In this document: positions 39,101 through 46,610 of the stretch, in pieces
How the letters are laid out: each line of letters opens with the position of its first letter
How positions within the stretch are numbered: the first letter of the stretch is position 1
Assembly (NCBI RefSeq): GCF_000612585.1
Contig: NZ_JFCA01000012.1
Location: 62,001-126,000, forward strand
Reading direction: 5' to 3'
Length of the DNA stretch: 64,000 nucleotides
Source: Pseudomonas sp. CHM02
GTDB taxonomy: Bacteria; Pseudomonadota; Gammaproteobacteria; Pseudomonadales; Pseudomonadaceae
Program-made: the position numbers and the translations under genes
The notes under the pieces: generated by a model
Databases searched by the model: none
Seen by the model: the letters and a program-made list of their open reading frames with translations, nothing else
Told to the model about the DNA's origin: nothing

Positions 39101-40282
39101 ATGCAAAATCAAATCGGCGCACCAAAGCAGAAGCTCAGCTTCAGCGATCCCAAAGTGCGTGCGTGGCTCTTCCAGATCATCACGATTGTGGCGGTGGTCT
39201 CGCTGGGCTGGTACCTCTTCAACAATACCCAGACCAACCTTCAGCACCGGGGCATTACCTCGGGTTTCGACTTTCTTGAACGCAGTGCCGGCTTCGGCAT
39301 CGCGCAGCACCTGATCGACTACACCGAATCGGACAGCTATGCCCGAGTGTTTGTGATCGGTTTGCTCAATACCCTGCTGGTGACCTTTATCGGGGTGATC
39401 CTGGCGACGCTGCTCGGGTTCATCATCGGCGTGGCCCGGCTGTCGCCGAACTGGATGATCAACAAGCTGGCGACCGTGTACGTGGAAGTGTTCCGCAACA
39501 TTCCGCCGCTGCTGCAAATCCTGTTCTGGTACTTCGCCGTGTTCCTGACCATGCCGGGGCCGCGTAACAGCCATAACTTCGGTGATACCTTCTTTGTCAG
39601 CAGCCGTGGCCTGAACATGCCGGCAGCGATTGCCGCTGACGGTTTCTGGCCGTTTGTGGCCAGCATCGTGGTCGCCATCGTGGCAATCGTGCTGATGGCG
39701 CGTTGGGCCAACAAGCGTTTCGAAGCGACCGGCGTACCGTTCCACAAGTTCTGGGCCGGCCTGGCGCTGTTCATCGTGATCCCGGCCCTGTGTGCCTTGA
39801 TCTTCGGTGCACCGCTGCACTGGGAAATGCCCAAGCTGCAGGGCTTCAACTTCGTCGGCGGCTGGGTCCTCATCCCTGAACTGCTGGCACTGACCCTGGC
39901 GCTTACCGTGTACACGGCAGCGTTCATCGCCGAGATCGTGCGTTCGGGCATCAAGTCCGTCAGCCACGGCCAGACCGAAGCCGCACGCTCCCTGGGCCTG
40001 CGCCCTGGGCCGACGCTGCGCAAGGTCATCATCCCGCAGGCGCTGCGAGTGATCATCCCGCCGCTGACCAGCCAATACCTGAACCTGGCGAAGAACTCGT
40101 CGCTGGCCGCCGGTATCGGTTACCCGGAAATGGTTTCGCTGTTTGCCGGCACGGTGCTCAACCAGACCGGGCAGGCCATCGAAGTCATTGCTATCACCAT
40201 GAGCGTGTACCTGGCGATCAGCATCAGCATTTCCCTGCTGATGAACTGGTACAACAAGCGCATTGCGCTGATCGAGCGGTGA
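39101..40282 (+). CDS. aapQ: General L-amino acid ABC transporter, permease AapQ
   Basis: A 393-residue inner-membrane permease of the HisM/GlnP type with an unusually long N-terminal half, which is normal for AapQ. The EAA loop is EAARSLGLRPGPTLRKVIIPQ. It pairs with AapM to form the channel. aapJ lies 72 bases upstream and aapM 10 bases downstream. Confidence 0.93.
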   Translation: MQNQIGAPKQKLSFSDPKVRAWLFQIITIVAVVSLGWYLFNNTQTNLQHRGITSGFDFLERSAGFGIAQHLIDYTESDSYARVFVIGLLNTLLVTFIGVILATLLGFIIGVARLSPNWMINKLATVYVEVFRNIPPLLQILFWYFAVFLTMPGPRNSHNFGDTFFVSSRGLNMPAAIAADGFWPFVASIVVAIVAIVLMARWANKRFEATGVPFHKFWAGLALFIVIPALCALIFGAPLHWEMPKLQGFNFVGGWVLIPELLALTLALTVYTAAFIAEIVRSGIKSVSHGQTEAARSLGLRPGPTLRKVIIPQALRVIIPPLTSQYLNLAKNSSLAAGIGYPEMVSLFAGTVLNQTGQAIEVIAITMSVYLAISISISLLMNWYNKRIALIER

Positions 40283-40292
40283 GGAAACACGC

Positions 40293-41390
40293 ATGAGTAC
40301 GCATACTTTCAAACCTGATATGCCGCCGCCGAACAAAGTGTTCGGGCCGATGGCATGGATGCGCGCCAACCTGTTTTCCAGCTGGCTCAATACCCTGCTG
40401 ACGCTGTTGGCGTTTTACCTGATCTACCTGGTGGTGCCGCCGATCCTGCATTGGGCGATCCTGGATGCCAACTGGGTCGGCACCACGCGCGCCGACTGCA
40501 CCAAGGAAGGCGCCTGCTGGGTGTTTATCCAACAGCGCTTCGGGCAGTTCATGTACGGCTACTACCCCGGCGACCTGCGCTGGCGTGTAGACCTGACCGT
40601 GTGGCTGGCCATCGTTGGCGTGGCGCCGTTGTTCATCTCGCGTTTCCAACGCAAGGCGATCTACGGCCTGAGCTTCCTGGTGCTGTACCCAGTCATTGCC
40701 TTCTTCCTGCTGCACGGCGGGATCTTCGGCCTGACCAACGTGGCGACCAGCCAATGGGGCGGCCTGATGCTGACCCTGGTGATCGCCACCGTCGGCATCG
40801 CCGGCGCCTTGCCGCTGGGCATCATGCTGGCGTTGGGGCGGCGGTCGAACATGCCGGCGATTCGAGTGGTCTGCGTGACCTTCATCGAATTCTGGCGCGG
40901 CGTGCCGTTGATCACCGTGCTGTTCATGTCTTCGGTGATGCTGCCGTTGTTCCTGCCCGAGGGCATGGGCATCGACAAATTGCTGCGGGCGTTGATCGGC
41001 GTGATCCTGTTCCAGTCGGCCTACGTGGCCGAAGTGGTGCGCGGTGGCCTGCAGGCGATTCCCAAGGGGCAGTACGAAGCCGCCGCGGCGATGGGCCTGG
41101 GTTACTGGCGCAGCATGGGCCTGGTGATTCTGCCGCAAGCCCTGAAGCTGGTGATCCCGGGCATCGTCAACACGTTTATCGCGCTGTTCAAGGACACCAG
41201 CCTGGTGATCATCATCGGCCTGTTCGACCTGCTCAACAGCGTCAAGCAAGCCGCCGCCGACCCTAAATGGTTGGGCATGGCCACCGAAGGCTACGTGTTC
41301 GCGGCCCTGGTGTTCTGGATTTTCTGTTTTGGTATGTCGCGCTATTCCATTCATTTGGAACACAAGCTCGACACAGGCCACAAGCGTTAG
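40293..41390 (+). CDS. aapM: General L-amino acid ABC transporter, permease AapM
   Basis: A 365-residue permease with the EAA motif [21 protein letters not shown] and the long periplasmic insert between early helices ([18 protein letters not shown]) typical of AapM. It forms a heterodimer with AapQ. AGGAAAC stands nine bases ahead of its ATG, in the 10-base gap after aapQ. Confidence 0.93.
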   Translation: MSTHTFKPDMPPPNKVFGPMAWMRANLFSSWLNTLLTLLAFYLIYLVVPPILHWAILDANWVGTTRADCTKEGACWVFIQQRFGQFMYGYYPGDLRWRVDLTVWLAIVGVAPLFISRFQRKAIYGLSFLVLYPVIAFFLLHGGIFGLTNVATSQWGGLMLTLVIATVGIAGALPLGIMLALGRRSNMPAIRVVCVTFIEFWRGVPLITVLFMSSVMLPLFLPEGMGIDKLLRALIGVILFQSAYVAEVVRGGLQAIPKGQYEAAAAMGLGYWRSMGLVILPQALKLVIPGIVNTFIALFKDTSLVIIIGLFDLLNSVKQAAADPKWLGMATEGYVFAALVFWIFCFGMSRYSIHLEHKLDTGHKR

Positions 41391-41401
41391 GAGTTGTTGT
41401 T

Positions 41402-42166
41402 ATGAGCGAAGCGATCAAACAGCCTGTGAGCCCTGAAGGCATTATCCAGATGCAGGGCGTCAACAAGTGGTACGGCCAGTTCCACGTGTTGAAAGACATC
41501 AACCTCAACGTCAAGCAGGGCGAGCGTATCGTGCTGTGCGGCCCGTCGGGTTCGGGCAAGTCCACCACCATCCGTTGCCTCAACCGCCTGGAAGAACACC
41601 AGCAGGGCCGCATCGTGGTCGATGGCGTGGAACTGACCAACGACCTCAAGCAGATCGAAGCGATCCGCCGTGAAGTCGGCATGGTGTTCCAGCACTTCAA
41701 CCTGTTCCCGCACCTGACCATCCTGCAGAACTGCACGCTGGCGCCGATGTGGGTACGCAAGATGCCCAAGCGCAAGGCCGAGGAAATCGCCATGCACTAC
41801 CTGGAACGCGTGCGTATCCCGGAGCAGGCCCACAAGTTTCCGGGGCAACTGTCCGGCGGCCAGCAACAGCGCGTGGCGATTGCCCGTGCCCTGTGCATGA
41901 AACCGAAAATCATGCTGTTCGACGAGCCGACTTCGGCACTCGACCCGGAAATGGTCAAAGAGGTACTGGACACCATGATCGGCCTGGCCGAAGACGGCAT
42001 GACCATGTTGTGCGTAACCCACGAAATGGGCTTTGCGCGCACCGTGGCCAACCGCGTGATCTTCATGGACAAGGGCGAGATCGTGGAACAGGCGGCGCCG
42101 AATGACTTCTTCGACAACCCGCAGAATGATCGGACCAAGTTGTTCTTGAGCCAGATCTTGCATTGA
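41402..42166 (+). CDS. aapP: General L-amino acid ABC transporter, ATP-binding protein AapP
   Basis: Polar amino-acid type ATPase of 254 residues. Walker A is GPSGSGKS, the Q-loop lies in [13 protein letters not shown], the signature is LSGGQQQR, Walker B is [14 protein letters not shown], and the switch His is in CVTHEMGFA. The start at 41402 has AGGAG upstream in the 11-base gap after aapM; a much longer frame extending back over aapM is not credible. A clear terminator follows at 42184. Confidence 0.95.
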   Translation: MSEAIKQPVSPEGIIQMQGVNKWYGQFHVLKDINLNVKQGERIVLCGPSGSGKSTTIRCLNRLEEHQQGRIVVDGVELTNDLKQIEAIRREVGMVFQHFNLFPHLTILQNCTLAPMWVRKMPKRKAEEIAMHYLERVRIPEQAHKFPGQLSGGQQQRVAIARALCMKPKIMLFDEPTSALDPEMVKEVLDTMIGLAEDGMTMLCVTHEMGFARTVANRVIFMDKGEIVEQAAPNDFFDNPQNDRTKLFLSQILH

Positions 42167-42183
42167 TCGATGCTTGAAACGAT

Positions 42184-42213
42184 AAACCCGGCCTGGTGCC
42201 GGGTTTATTTTTT
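42184..42213 (+). terminator. Rho-independent terminator after aapP
   Basis: Perfect 9-bp stem AAACCCGGC / GCCGGGTTT with a 5-base loop, followed by ATTTTTT, 17 bases beyond the aapP stop. The near-palindromic A/T flanks could also serve the convergent antitoxin gene. Confidence 0.93.
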
Positions 42214-42219
42214 GGGGGG

Positions 42220-42708
42220 CTAGGAGGCCTTGAGTGTTTCAGTGTCGTTGTGCACGGTGTAGGTAAAGGCGCCGCGCATATCCGCGCCTTCTGCCAGGAC
42301 TTTTGCGTCAGCAAGCAGGTGCGGGTGACGATCCAGTAGCCGCATCAGCACCACCAAGGGTTTGGGAGCAAGCAACTCGCCACGTTCGTAGCGAGAGAAT
42401 GCGTTGTGGCCGCCACCGGACAGCAATTCCACCGCTTCTTTTTGCGTAAGATGGAGTTTGCGACGGGTACGTTTTATTTCGGCGCCGATCATTTGCCGGG
42501 CGGCGAGGGCAAGTTCATTCTTTGCTGCGTCATAGCGGTCGGTACTGTCGTCTGGGTCCCAGAAACCATCTGCGCATACTTTGCACTCCCAGCCTGAAAG
42601 TTCGTCGACCCGGCGCTCCATACCTTTAATACTGATGGTTTCACTGCGGCCCTCGAAATAGGTCAATCCGCTGGGAGCGCCACAGATGTAGCAATCTTTC
42701 ACCTTCAT
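42220..42708 (-). CDS. MqsA-family antitoxin-like zinc-finger / HTH regulator
   Basis: A 162-residue protein with two CxxC zinc knuckles (CYICGAPSG and CKVCADG) in an N-terminal domain and a helix-turn-helix in the C-terminal half (LHLTQKEAVELL...NAFSRYERG). This is the architecture of MqsA/YgiT, which neutralises the MqsR RNase and represses its own operon. Its ATG overlaps, by the ATGA arrangement, the stop codon of an upstream frame that resembles the end of an MqsR-type toxin but carries an amber codon (see the pseudogene entry). The domain order and coupling support an antitoxin origin; with the toxin broken it may now act as a stand-alone regulator. Confidence 0.85.
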   Translation of the reverse strand: MKVKDCYICGAPSGLTYFEGRSETISIKGMERRVDELSGWECKVCADGFWDPDDSTDRYDAAKNELALAARQMIGAEIKRTRRKLHLTQKEAVELLSGGGHNAFSRYERGELLAPKPLVVLMRLLDRHPHLLADAKVLAEGADMRGAFTYTVHNDTETLKAS

Positions 42709-42860
42709 ACATTTTTCTCCTTGAGGGAGATCACCGGAGGGGCACCGTCTGGGGAATCAATGACCTTGATGTAAATCTCCCGATCTTTCGCTTGCGTGTG
42801 GTAAGAACCCTAGTGCGTTGCCTTTGTAGTCAGGTCCGAATAGGCTGTAGAAAAATTCAT
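42705..42860 (-). pseudogene. Remnant of an MqsR-like toxin gene
   Basis: Immediately upstream of the antitoxin a single frame reads MNFSTAYSDLTTKATH, then an in-frame TAG at 42810-42812, then a 34-codon stretch containing DREIYIKV and PPVISLKEKNV, ending at a TGA that overlaps the antitoxin ATG. The ending resembles the C terminus of MqsR (a YLKI strand and a final VSFKEK), and STAYSD resembles its MTTYSD segment. The 5' part is missing; the frame runs into the divergent GntR gene. I therefore read it as a truncated, interrupted toxin. The match is by eye and short. Confidence 0.55.
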
Positions 42861-42888
42861 CCTATGATTGGACGAAAGCGCTGAGCCC

Positions 42889-43548
42889 ATGACAGACATC
42901 GCCCCCTTGATCAAACGCTCCCTGGTCGACCAAGCCTTGGAGCAGTTACGGCTACGAATCACCGAAGGCCGATGGGCCATCGGTGAGCGCCTGCCCACCG
43001 AGCCTGAGCTGTCCGCCGAGCTGGGTATCAGCCGCAATACCGTGCGCGAGGCCATGCGCGTATTGGCGTTTTCCGGGTTGATCGAGATCCGTCAGGGCGA
43101 TGGCAGTTACCTGCGCTCGATGACCGATCCGCTTGGAGCGATGCGGGCGCTGTCCCATTGCACCCTGGAGCAGGCGCAGGAGACGCGGCAGATACTGGAG
43201 GTGGAGGCCATCGGGCTGGCTGCAGTGCGCCGCACCCAGCAAGACCTCAAAGCGTTGCGCAGCGCACTGGACGCCAGCGCCGAGCTGTATCACGGTGACC
43301 TGGAGGCCTATATCAGCGCTGACCTGGTGTTTCACAAACACTTGGTCGACGCCGCGCACAACCCTGCCTTGAGCGAGCTGTACCAGTATTTCTCCGCCAT
43401 CGTTGGCGCACAGTTGCGCCAGACCCTGAATATCTCACCGCGCCGCCAGGCCGTGTTTGACTTGCACGTCGCCCTGCTCGACGCGGTGGAACACCAAGAC
43501 CCCGAGCGCGCCAAATCCGTCTGCCGGCAGTTGATCAATGAACCATGA
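42889..43548 (+). CDS. FadR-subfamily GntR transcriptional regulator
   Basis: A 219-residue regulator. The winged helix is in residues 10-75 (LPTEPELSAELGISRNTVREAM, then GLIEIRQGDGSYL), followed by an all-helical FCD effector domain. I start at ATG 42889, not the TTG at 42868. The last 11 bases overlap the following MFS gene, so it probably controls that exporter. Confidence 0.92.
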   Translation: MTDIAPLIKRSLVDQALEQLRLRITEGRWAIGERLPTEPELSAELGISRNTVREAMRVLAFSGLIEIRQGDGSYLRSMTDPLGAMRALSHCTLEQAQETRQILEVEAIGLAAVRRTQQDLKALRSALDASAELYHGDLEAYISADLVFHKHLVDAAHNPALSELYQYFSAIVGAQLRQTLNISPRRQAVFDLHVALLDAVEHQDPERAKSVCRQLINEP

Positions 43549-44803
43549 AGCCAAACGCACGACCGAACTCGAAGAACTCTTGATCGACGCCGAAGCCGAC
43601 GACGAGGTGGTGCAGCACAGTCACCCGGTGGTCAGCCGCCCCTGGCTGTTGTTGCTGGGCCTGATCCTGGTGGCGTTGAACTTGCGCCCGGCACTGTCGA
43701 GCATGTCGCCGCTGCTGGCTGAGGTTTCACACAGCCTTGGGTTGTCAGCGGCAAAAGCCGGCTTGCTGACCACCTTGCCGGTGCTGTGCCTGGGCCTGTT
43801 CGCGCCGATGGCACCGATCCTGGCCCGGCGCTTCGGCGCCGAGCGCGTAGTGTTGGGGATTTTGCTGACGCTGGCTGCCGGGATCATCCTGCGCAGCTCG
43901 TTCGGTGAGGTTGGATTGTTTGCCGGCAGCCTGATCGCGGGTGCGAGCATTGGCATCATCGGCGTGCTGCTGCCGGGTATCGTCAAGCGTGATTTCGCCA
44001 GGCAGGCCGGCGCCATGACCGGCGTCTACACCATGGCGTTGTGCCTGGGGGCAGCGCTGGCGGCGGGCTCTACGGTGCCGTTGAGTGATTACTTTGGCGA
44101 CAGCTGGAACATCGGCCTGGGGTTCTGGCTGGTGCCGGCGTTGGTGGCGGCGTTGTTCTGGTTGCCGCAAGTGGGGCACAAACACGGCGCGCATCAAGCC
44201 GCCTATCGGGTGAAGGGTTTGCTGCGTGACCCCTTGGCGTGGCAGGTCACGGTGTACATGGGCCTGCAATCGTCCCTGGCCTACATCGTCTTTGGCTGGC
44301 TGCCGTCGATCCTCATCGGTCGTGGCTTGAGTGCCACTGAAGCCGGGCTGGCGCTGTCCGGCTCGATCATCGTGCAATTGGCCAGTTCGCTTGCGGCACC
44401 GTGGCTGGCCACCCGCGGCAAGGACCAGCGCCTGGCCATCGTCGTGGTGATGCTGCTGACCCTGGGGGGGGTGTTCGGTTGCCTGTACGCACCGCTCGAT
44501 GGGCTGTGGGGGTGGGCAATCCTGCTGGGCCTGGGCCAGGGCGGTACGTTCAGCCTGGCGCTGACCTTGATCGTGTTGCGTTCGCGTGACGCCCACGTTG
44601 CCGCCAACCTGTCGAGCATGGCCCAGGGGTTTGGCTATACGCTGGCTTCCCTTGGCCCGTTTGCGGTGGGCCTGATTCACGACTGGACCGGCAGTTGGTC
44701 GGCTGTGGGCTGGGTCTTCGCGGTGATTGGCCTGGGCGCGATCGTCGCCGGGCTGGGCGCAGGCCGTGCGTTGTACGTCGGGGTGTGCAGCGAGAAGGTC
44801 TAG
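43538..44803 (+). CDS. MFS transporter of the CynX/NimT family
   Basis: A 421-residue 12-helix transporter with the family's N-terminal LNLRPALSSMSPLLAEV segment, shared with CynX and the 2-nitroimidazole transporter NimT (YeaN). It overlaps the GntR gene by 11 bases. A run of eight G's occurs near 44464 in the coding sequence. Its TAG stop shares the palindrome CTAG with the convergent DUF1120 gene, so the two genes overlap by four bases. The substrate is unknown. Confidence 0.88.
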   Translation: MNHEAKRTTELEELLIDAEADDEVVQHSHPVVSRPWLLLLGLILVALNLRPALSSMSPLLAEVSHSLGLSAAKAGLLTTLPVLCLGLFAPMAPILARRFGAERVVLGILLTLAAGIILRSSFGEVGLFAGSLIAGASIGIIGVLLPGIVKRDFARQAGAMTGVYTMALCLGAALAAGSTVPLSDYFGDSWNIGLGFWLVPALVAALFWLPQVGHKHGAHQAAYRVKGLLRDPLAWQVTVYMGLQSSLAYIVFGWLPSILIGRGLSATEAGLALSGSIIVQLASSLAAPWLATRGKDQRLAIVVVMLLTLGGVFGCLYAPLDGLWGWAILLGLGQGGTFSLALTLIVLRSRDAHVAANLSSMAQGFGYTLASLGPFAVGLIHDWTGSWSAVGWVFAVIGLGAIVAGLGAGRALYVGVCSEKV

Positions 44804-45438
44804 AGGTAGACCACCTCCAGAGTGCCCGAGCCGTCCAAGGGGATATCGGTGCTCAGGTCCAGGTTCTGCTTGGCAGTGATCACCGCTTCGAGGGTCAGCG
44901 TGCTGGTCAGTGTCTGGATCGCAGAGGGGCCGGCCGTGCTGCCTTCAAGGTCGGTAAACCCCAGTAGGCTTCTGGCGCCGATGTCGATCGGGTTGCGGTT
45001 GGACGTGCGCCACGCTACGCCGCCGGTGGTGGACTCGGTGCCATAAAGGCCTGGCAGCGTGTCTGCCACGGTTTGCTTCGGATCGAAACTGACCGAGTAC
45101 ACACCGATCTTGTTGCCGCTGTTGTCCAGGCCCATCCCGTAATAGATCTCGCTGTTGACGTGGGCGGTGCCGTCACGGTTATCGCGCATGCGCAGGGCGT
45201 AGCGCACCGGGCCATTGCAATCGACGCTCAGGTTCAGGGATTTGGCCGGCAGCCGCGTACCTGTCGTGAGGTTGAGGTCTTGTTGGGAAATCTTGCCGAA
45301 GTCGACCAAGCCCCCGGCGGACAAGGTTGGGGTGCAGGCCACCGGGGTGATCAGGCCTTTGACGTTCAGCTCGACCGTGGAGTCGGCCATCGCCAGCGGG
45401 CTCAGGGCAAGGGTCAGGAACATCAGTGACGGTTTCAT
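44800..45438 (-). CDS. DUF1120 fimbrial subunit (sixth single-domain paralogue)
   Basis: A 212-residue exported protein (signal peptide MKPSLMFLTLALSPLAMA). It shows the DUF1120 pattern: VELNVKGLITPVACTPTLS, VDFGKIS, a second Cys in LSVDCNGP, DNRDGTA, YYGMGLD, and a final LDGSGTLEVVYL with a penultimate Tyr as in chaperone-usher pilins. It is the last gene of the cluster, after the adhesin. It is most like the C-terminal half of that adhesin: both carry TESTT[TA]G and LGFTDxxGS, which suggests an origin by duplication. Confidence 0.88.
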   Translation of the reverse strand: MKPSLMFLTLALSPLAMADSTVELNVKGLITPVACTPTLSAGGLVDFGKISQQDLNLTTGTRLPAKSLNLSVDCNGPVRYALRMRDNRDGTAHVNSEIYYGMGLDNSGNKIGVYSVSFDPKQTVADTLPGLYGTESTTGGVAWRTSNRNPIDIGARSLLGFTDLEGSTAGPSAIQTLTSTLTLEAVITAKQNLDLSTDIPLDGSGTLEVVYL

Positions 45439-45459
45439 TGTGGGGCTCCGGTACGCGGG

Positions 45460-46599
45460 TTAGAGGTAAATGATTTCCAGGGTGGCGGAGCCGTCGAGTC
45501 TGATCTCGCTGCTCAGGTCCAACTGCTGGAGCGGGGCGATGACTGTCTTCAGCGTCAGCAGGGCGGATACCTTCTGCAACGCTGTGGGGCCAAGGATGCT
45601 GCCGGCACTGTCGGTAAAGCCCAGGTAGCTGCGGCCAGCCAGGGGCAGTGGGTTGGCATTGGCGCTGCTCCAGGCAGCGCCCGCCGTGGTGGACTCGGTG
45701 CGATACAGCTGTTGCAGGTTATCGGCGCTGGCCTGCGCCGGGTCGACGTTTACCGAGTAGCGGCCGATCTTTTGCGCGCGTGCGTCCAGGCCCAGCCCGT
45801 AGGCTGTCTCATCGGTGCCGCCGGTTGCCGAGCCCAGGCGATTGTCTTGCATGAGCAAGGCAAAATGAGTCGGTCCGTCGCAGTTCACTGTCAGGGCCAA
45901 TTGCTTGTCCGGCAGATGCGTCTCCTTGTCGGGGTTCAGTGCCTTGGCCGACACCTTGCCAAAGTCCACCGTGCCGCCATTGGACAGGCTGGGCGTGCAC
46001 GCCGCTGGAGCGAAACGCGCGAGCAATTGCAGCTCCCGGGAGCGACCGGAGGCGGGCGCATCGACCCACCCAGAGGCCTGCCAGGTCACGGCATCGCGAA
46101 CGCGGGCGGCGCCGTCCTCGGCCCAGGCATTGGCCACCATCTGTACGGAAAAGCGGCGACCGAGCGCGGGCTGGCCGTTGTGCAACGGCACGATGCCATG
46201 GTCGGCTCGCCAGGTCAGGCTTGAACCGTGGGTACTCGGTGCTAGCCCGTGACCGGCAATCAAGCCCAGGTTCACGGCATGGCCATCCAGCACCGCGTCC
46301 TGGACCTGTAACTGGTAGCTGCCCTGGTCGGTGAAACGAAACCGTTCGGCACCGGCGGCCAGGCCTCGGTAAAACAGGCTCATCGCCACAGGTTGCGAGC
46401 AGGTGAGGGTCAGGCCAACACGTCGCTCGCCGAGTAAACGCTCGGGCGCAGGCGTCACCAGTACGGCGCGGTTCATCAGGCCGAAATCCAGGCGTGGCTC
46501 GCTGAGGTCCAGGCGGCATTCTTCCTGCGCCTGTGCAGGGCCGATGCCGATGCCGACCAGCACGAGCGCTATCGCGGGCAGCAGGTAATCAAGGTTCAT
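45460..46599 (-). CDS. Two-domain DUF1120 adhesin-like fimbrial protein
   Basis: A 379-residue exported protein (signal peptide ending IGIGPAQA). The first 190 residues form an unrelated all-beta domain (RLDFGLMNRAVLVTPAPERL, then LTCSQPVAMSLFYRG). The second half is a full DUF1120 subunit (AACTPSLSNGGTVDFGKVS ... SATLEIIYL). Two-domain architecture with a pilin domain at the C terminus is what chaperone-usher tip adhesins show, so I infer that this is the tip protein. Start at 46599 is set by GAGGAAA eight bases upstream; the usher stop is 11 bases away. Confidence 0.8.
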   Translation of the reverse strand: MNLDYLLPAIALVLVGIGIGPAQAQEECRLDLSEPRLDFGLMNRAVLVTPAPERLLGERRVGLTLTCSQPVAMSLFYRGLAAGAERFRFTDQGSYQLQVQDAVLDGHAVNLGLIAGHGLAPSTHGSSLTWRADHGIVPLHNGQPALGRRFSVQMVANAWAEDGAARVRDAVTWQASGWVDAPASGRSRELQLLARFAPAACTPSLSNGGTVDFGKVSAKALNPDKETHLPDKQLALTVNCDGPTHFALLMQDNRLGSATGGTDETAYGLGLDARAQKIGRYSVNVDPAQASADNLQQLYRTESTTAGAAWSSANANPLPLAGRSYLGFTDSAGSILGPTALQKVSALLTLKTVIAPLQQLDLSSEIRLDGSATLEIIYL

Positions 46600-46610
46600 G
46601 GCAGGTTTCC

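Noticed and set aside
41267..41401. Extension of aapP 45 codons upstream
   Set aside because: It overlaps the end of aapM in another frame and lacks ATPase sequence; the start at 41402 has a good AGGAG.
44461..44480. Eight-G run in the MFS gene as a frameshift
   Set aside because: The frame remains open and the transporter sequence continues normally on both sides, so it is only a potential mutation hot spot.
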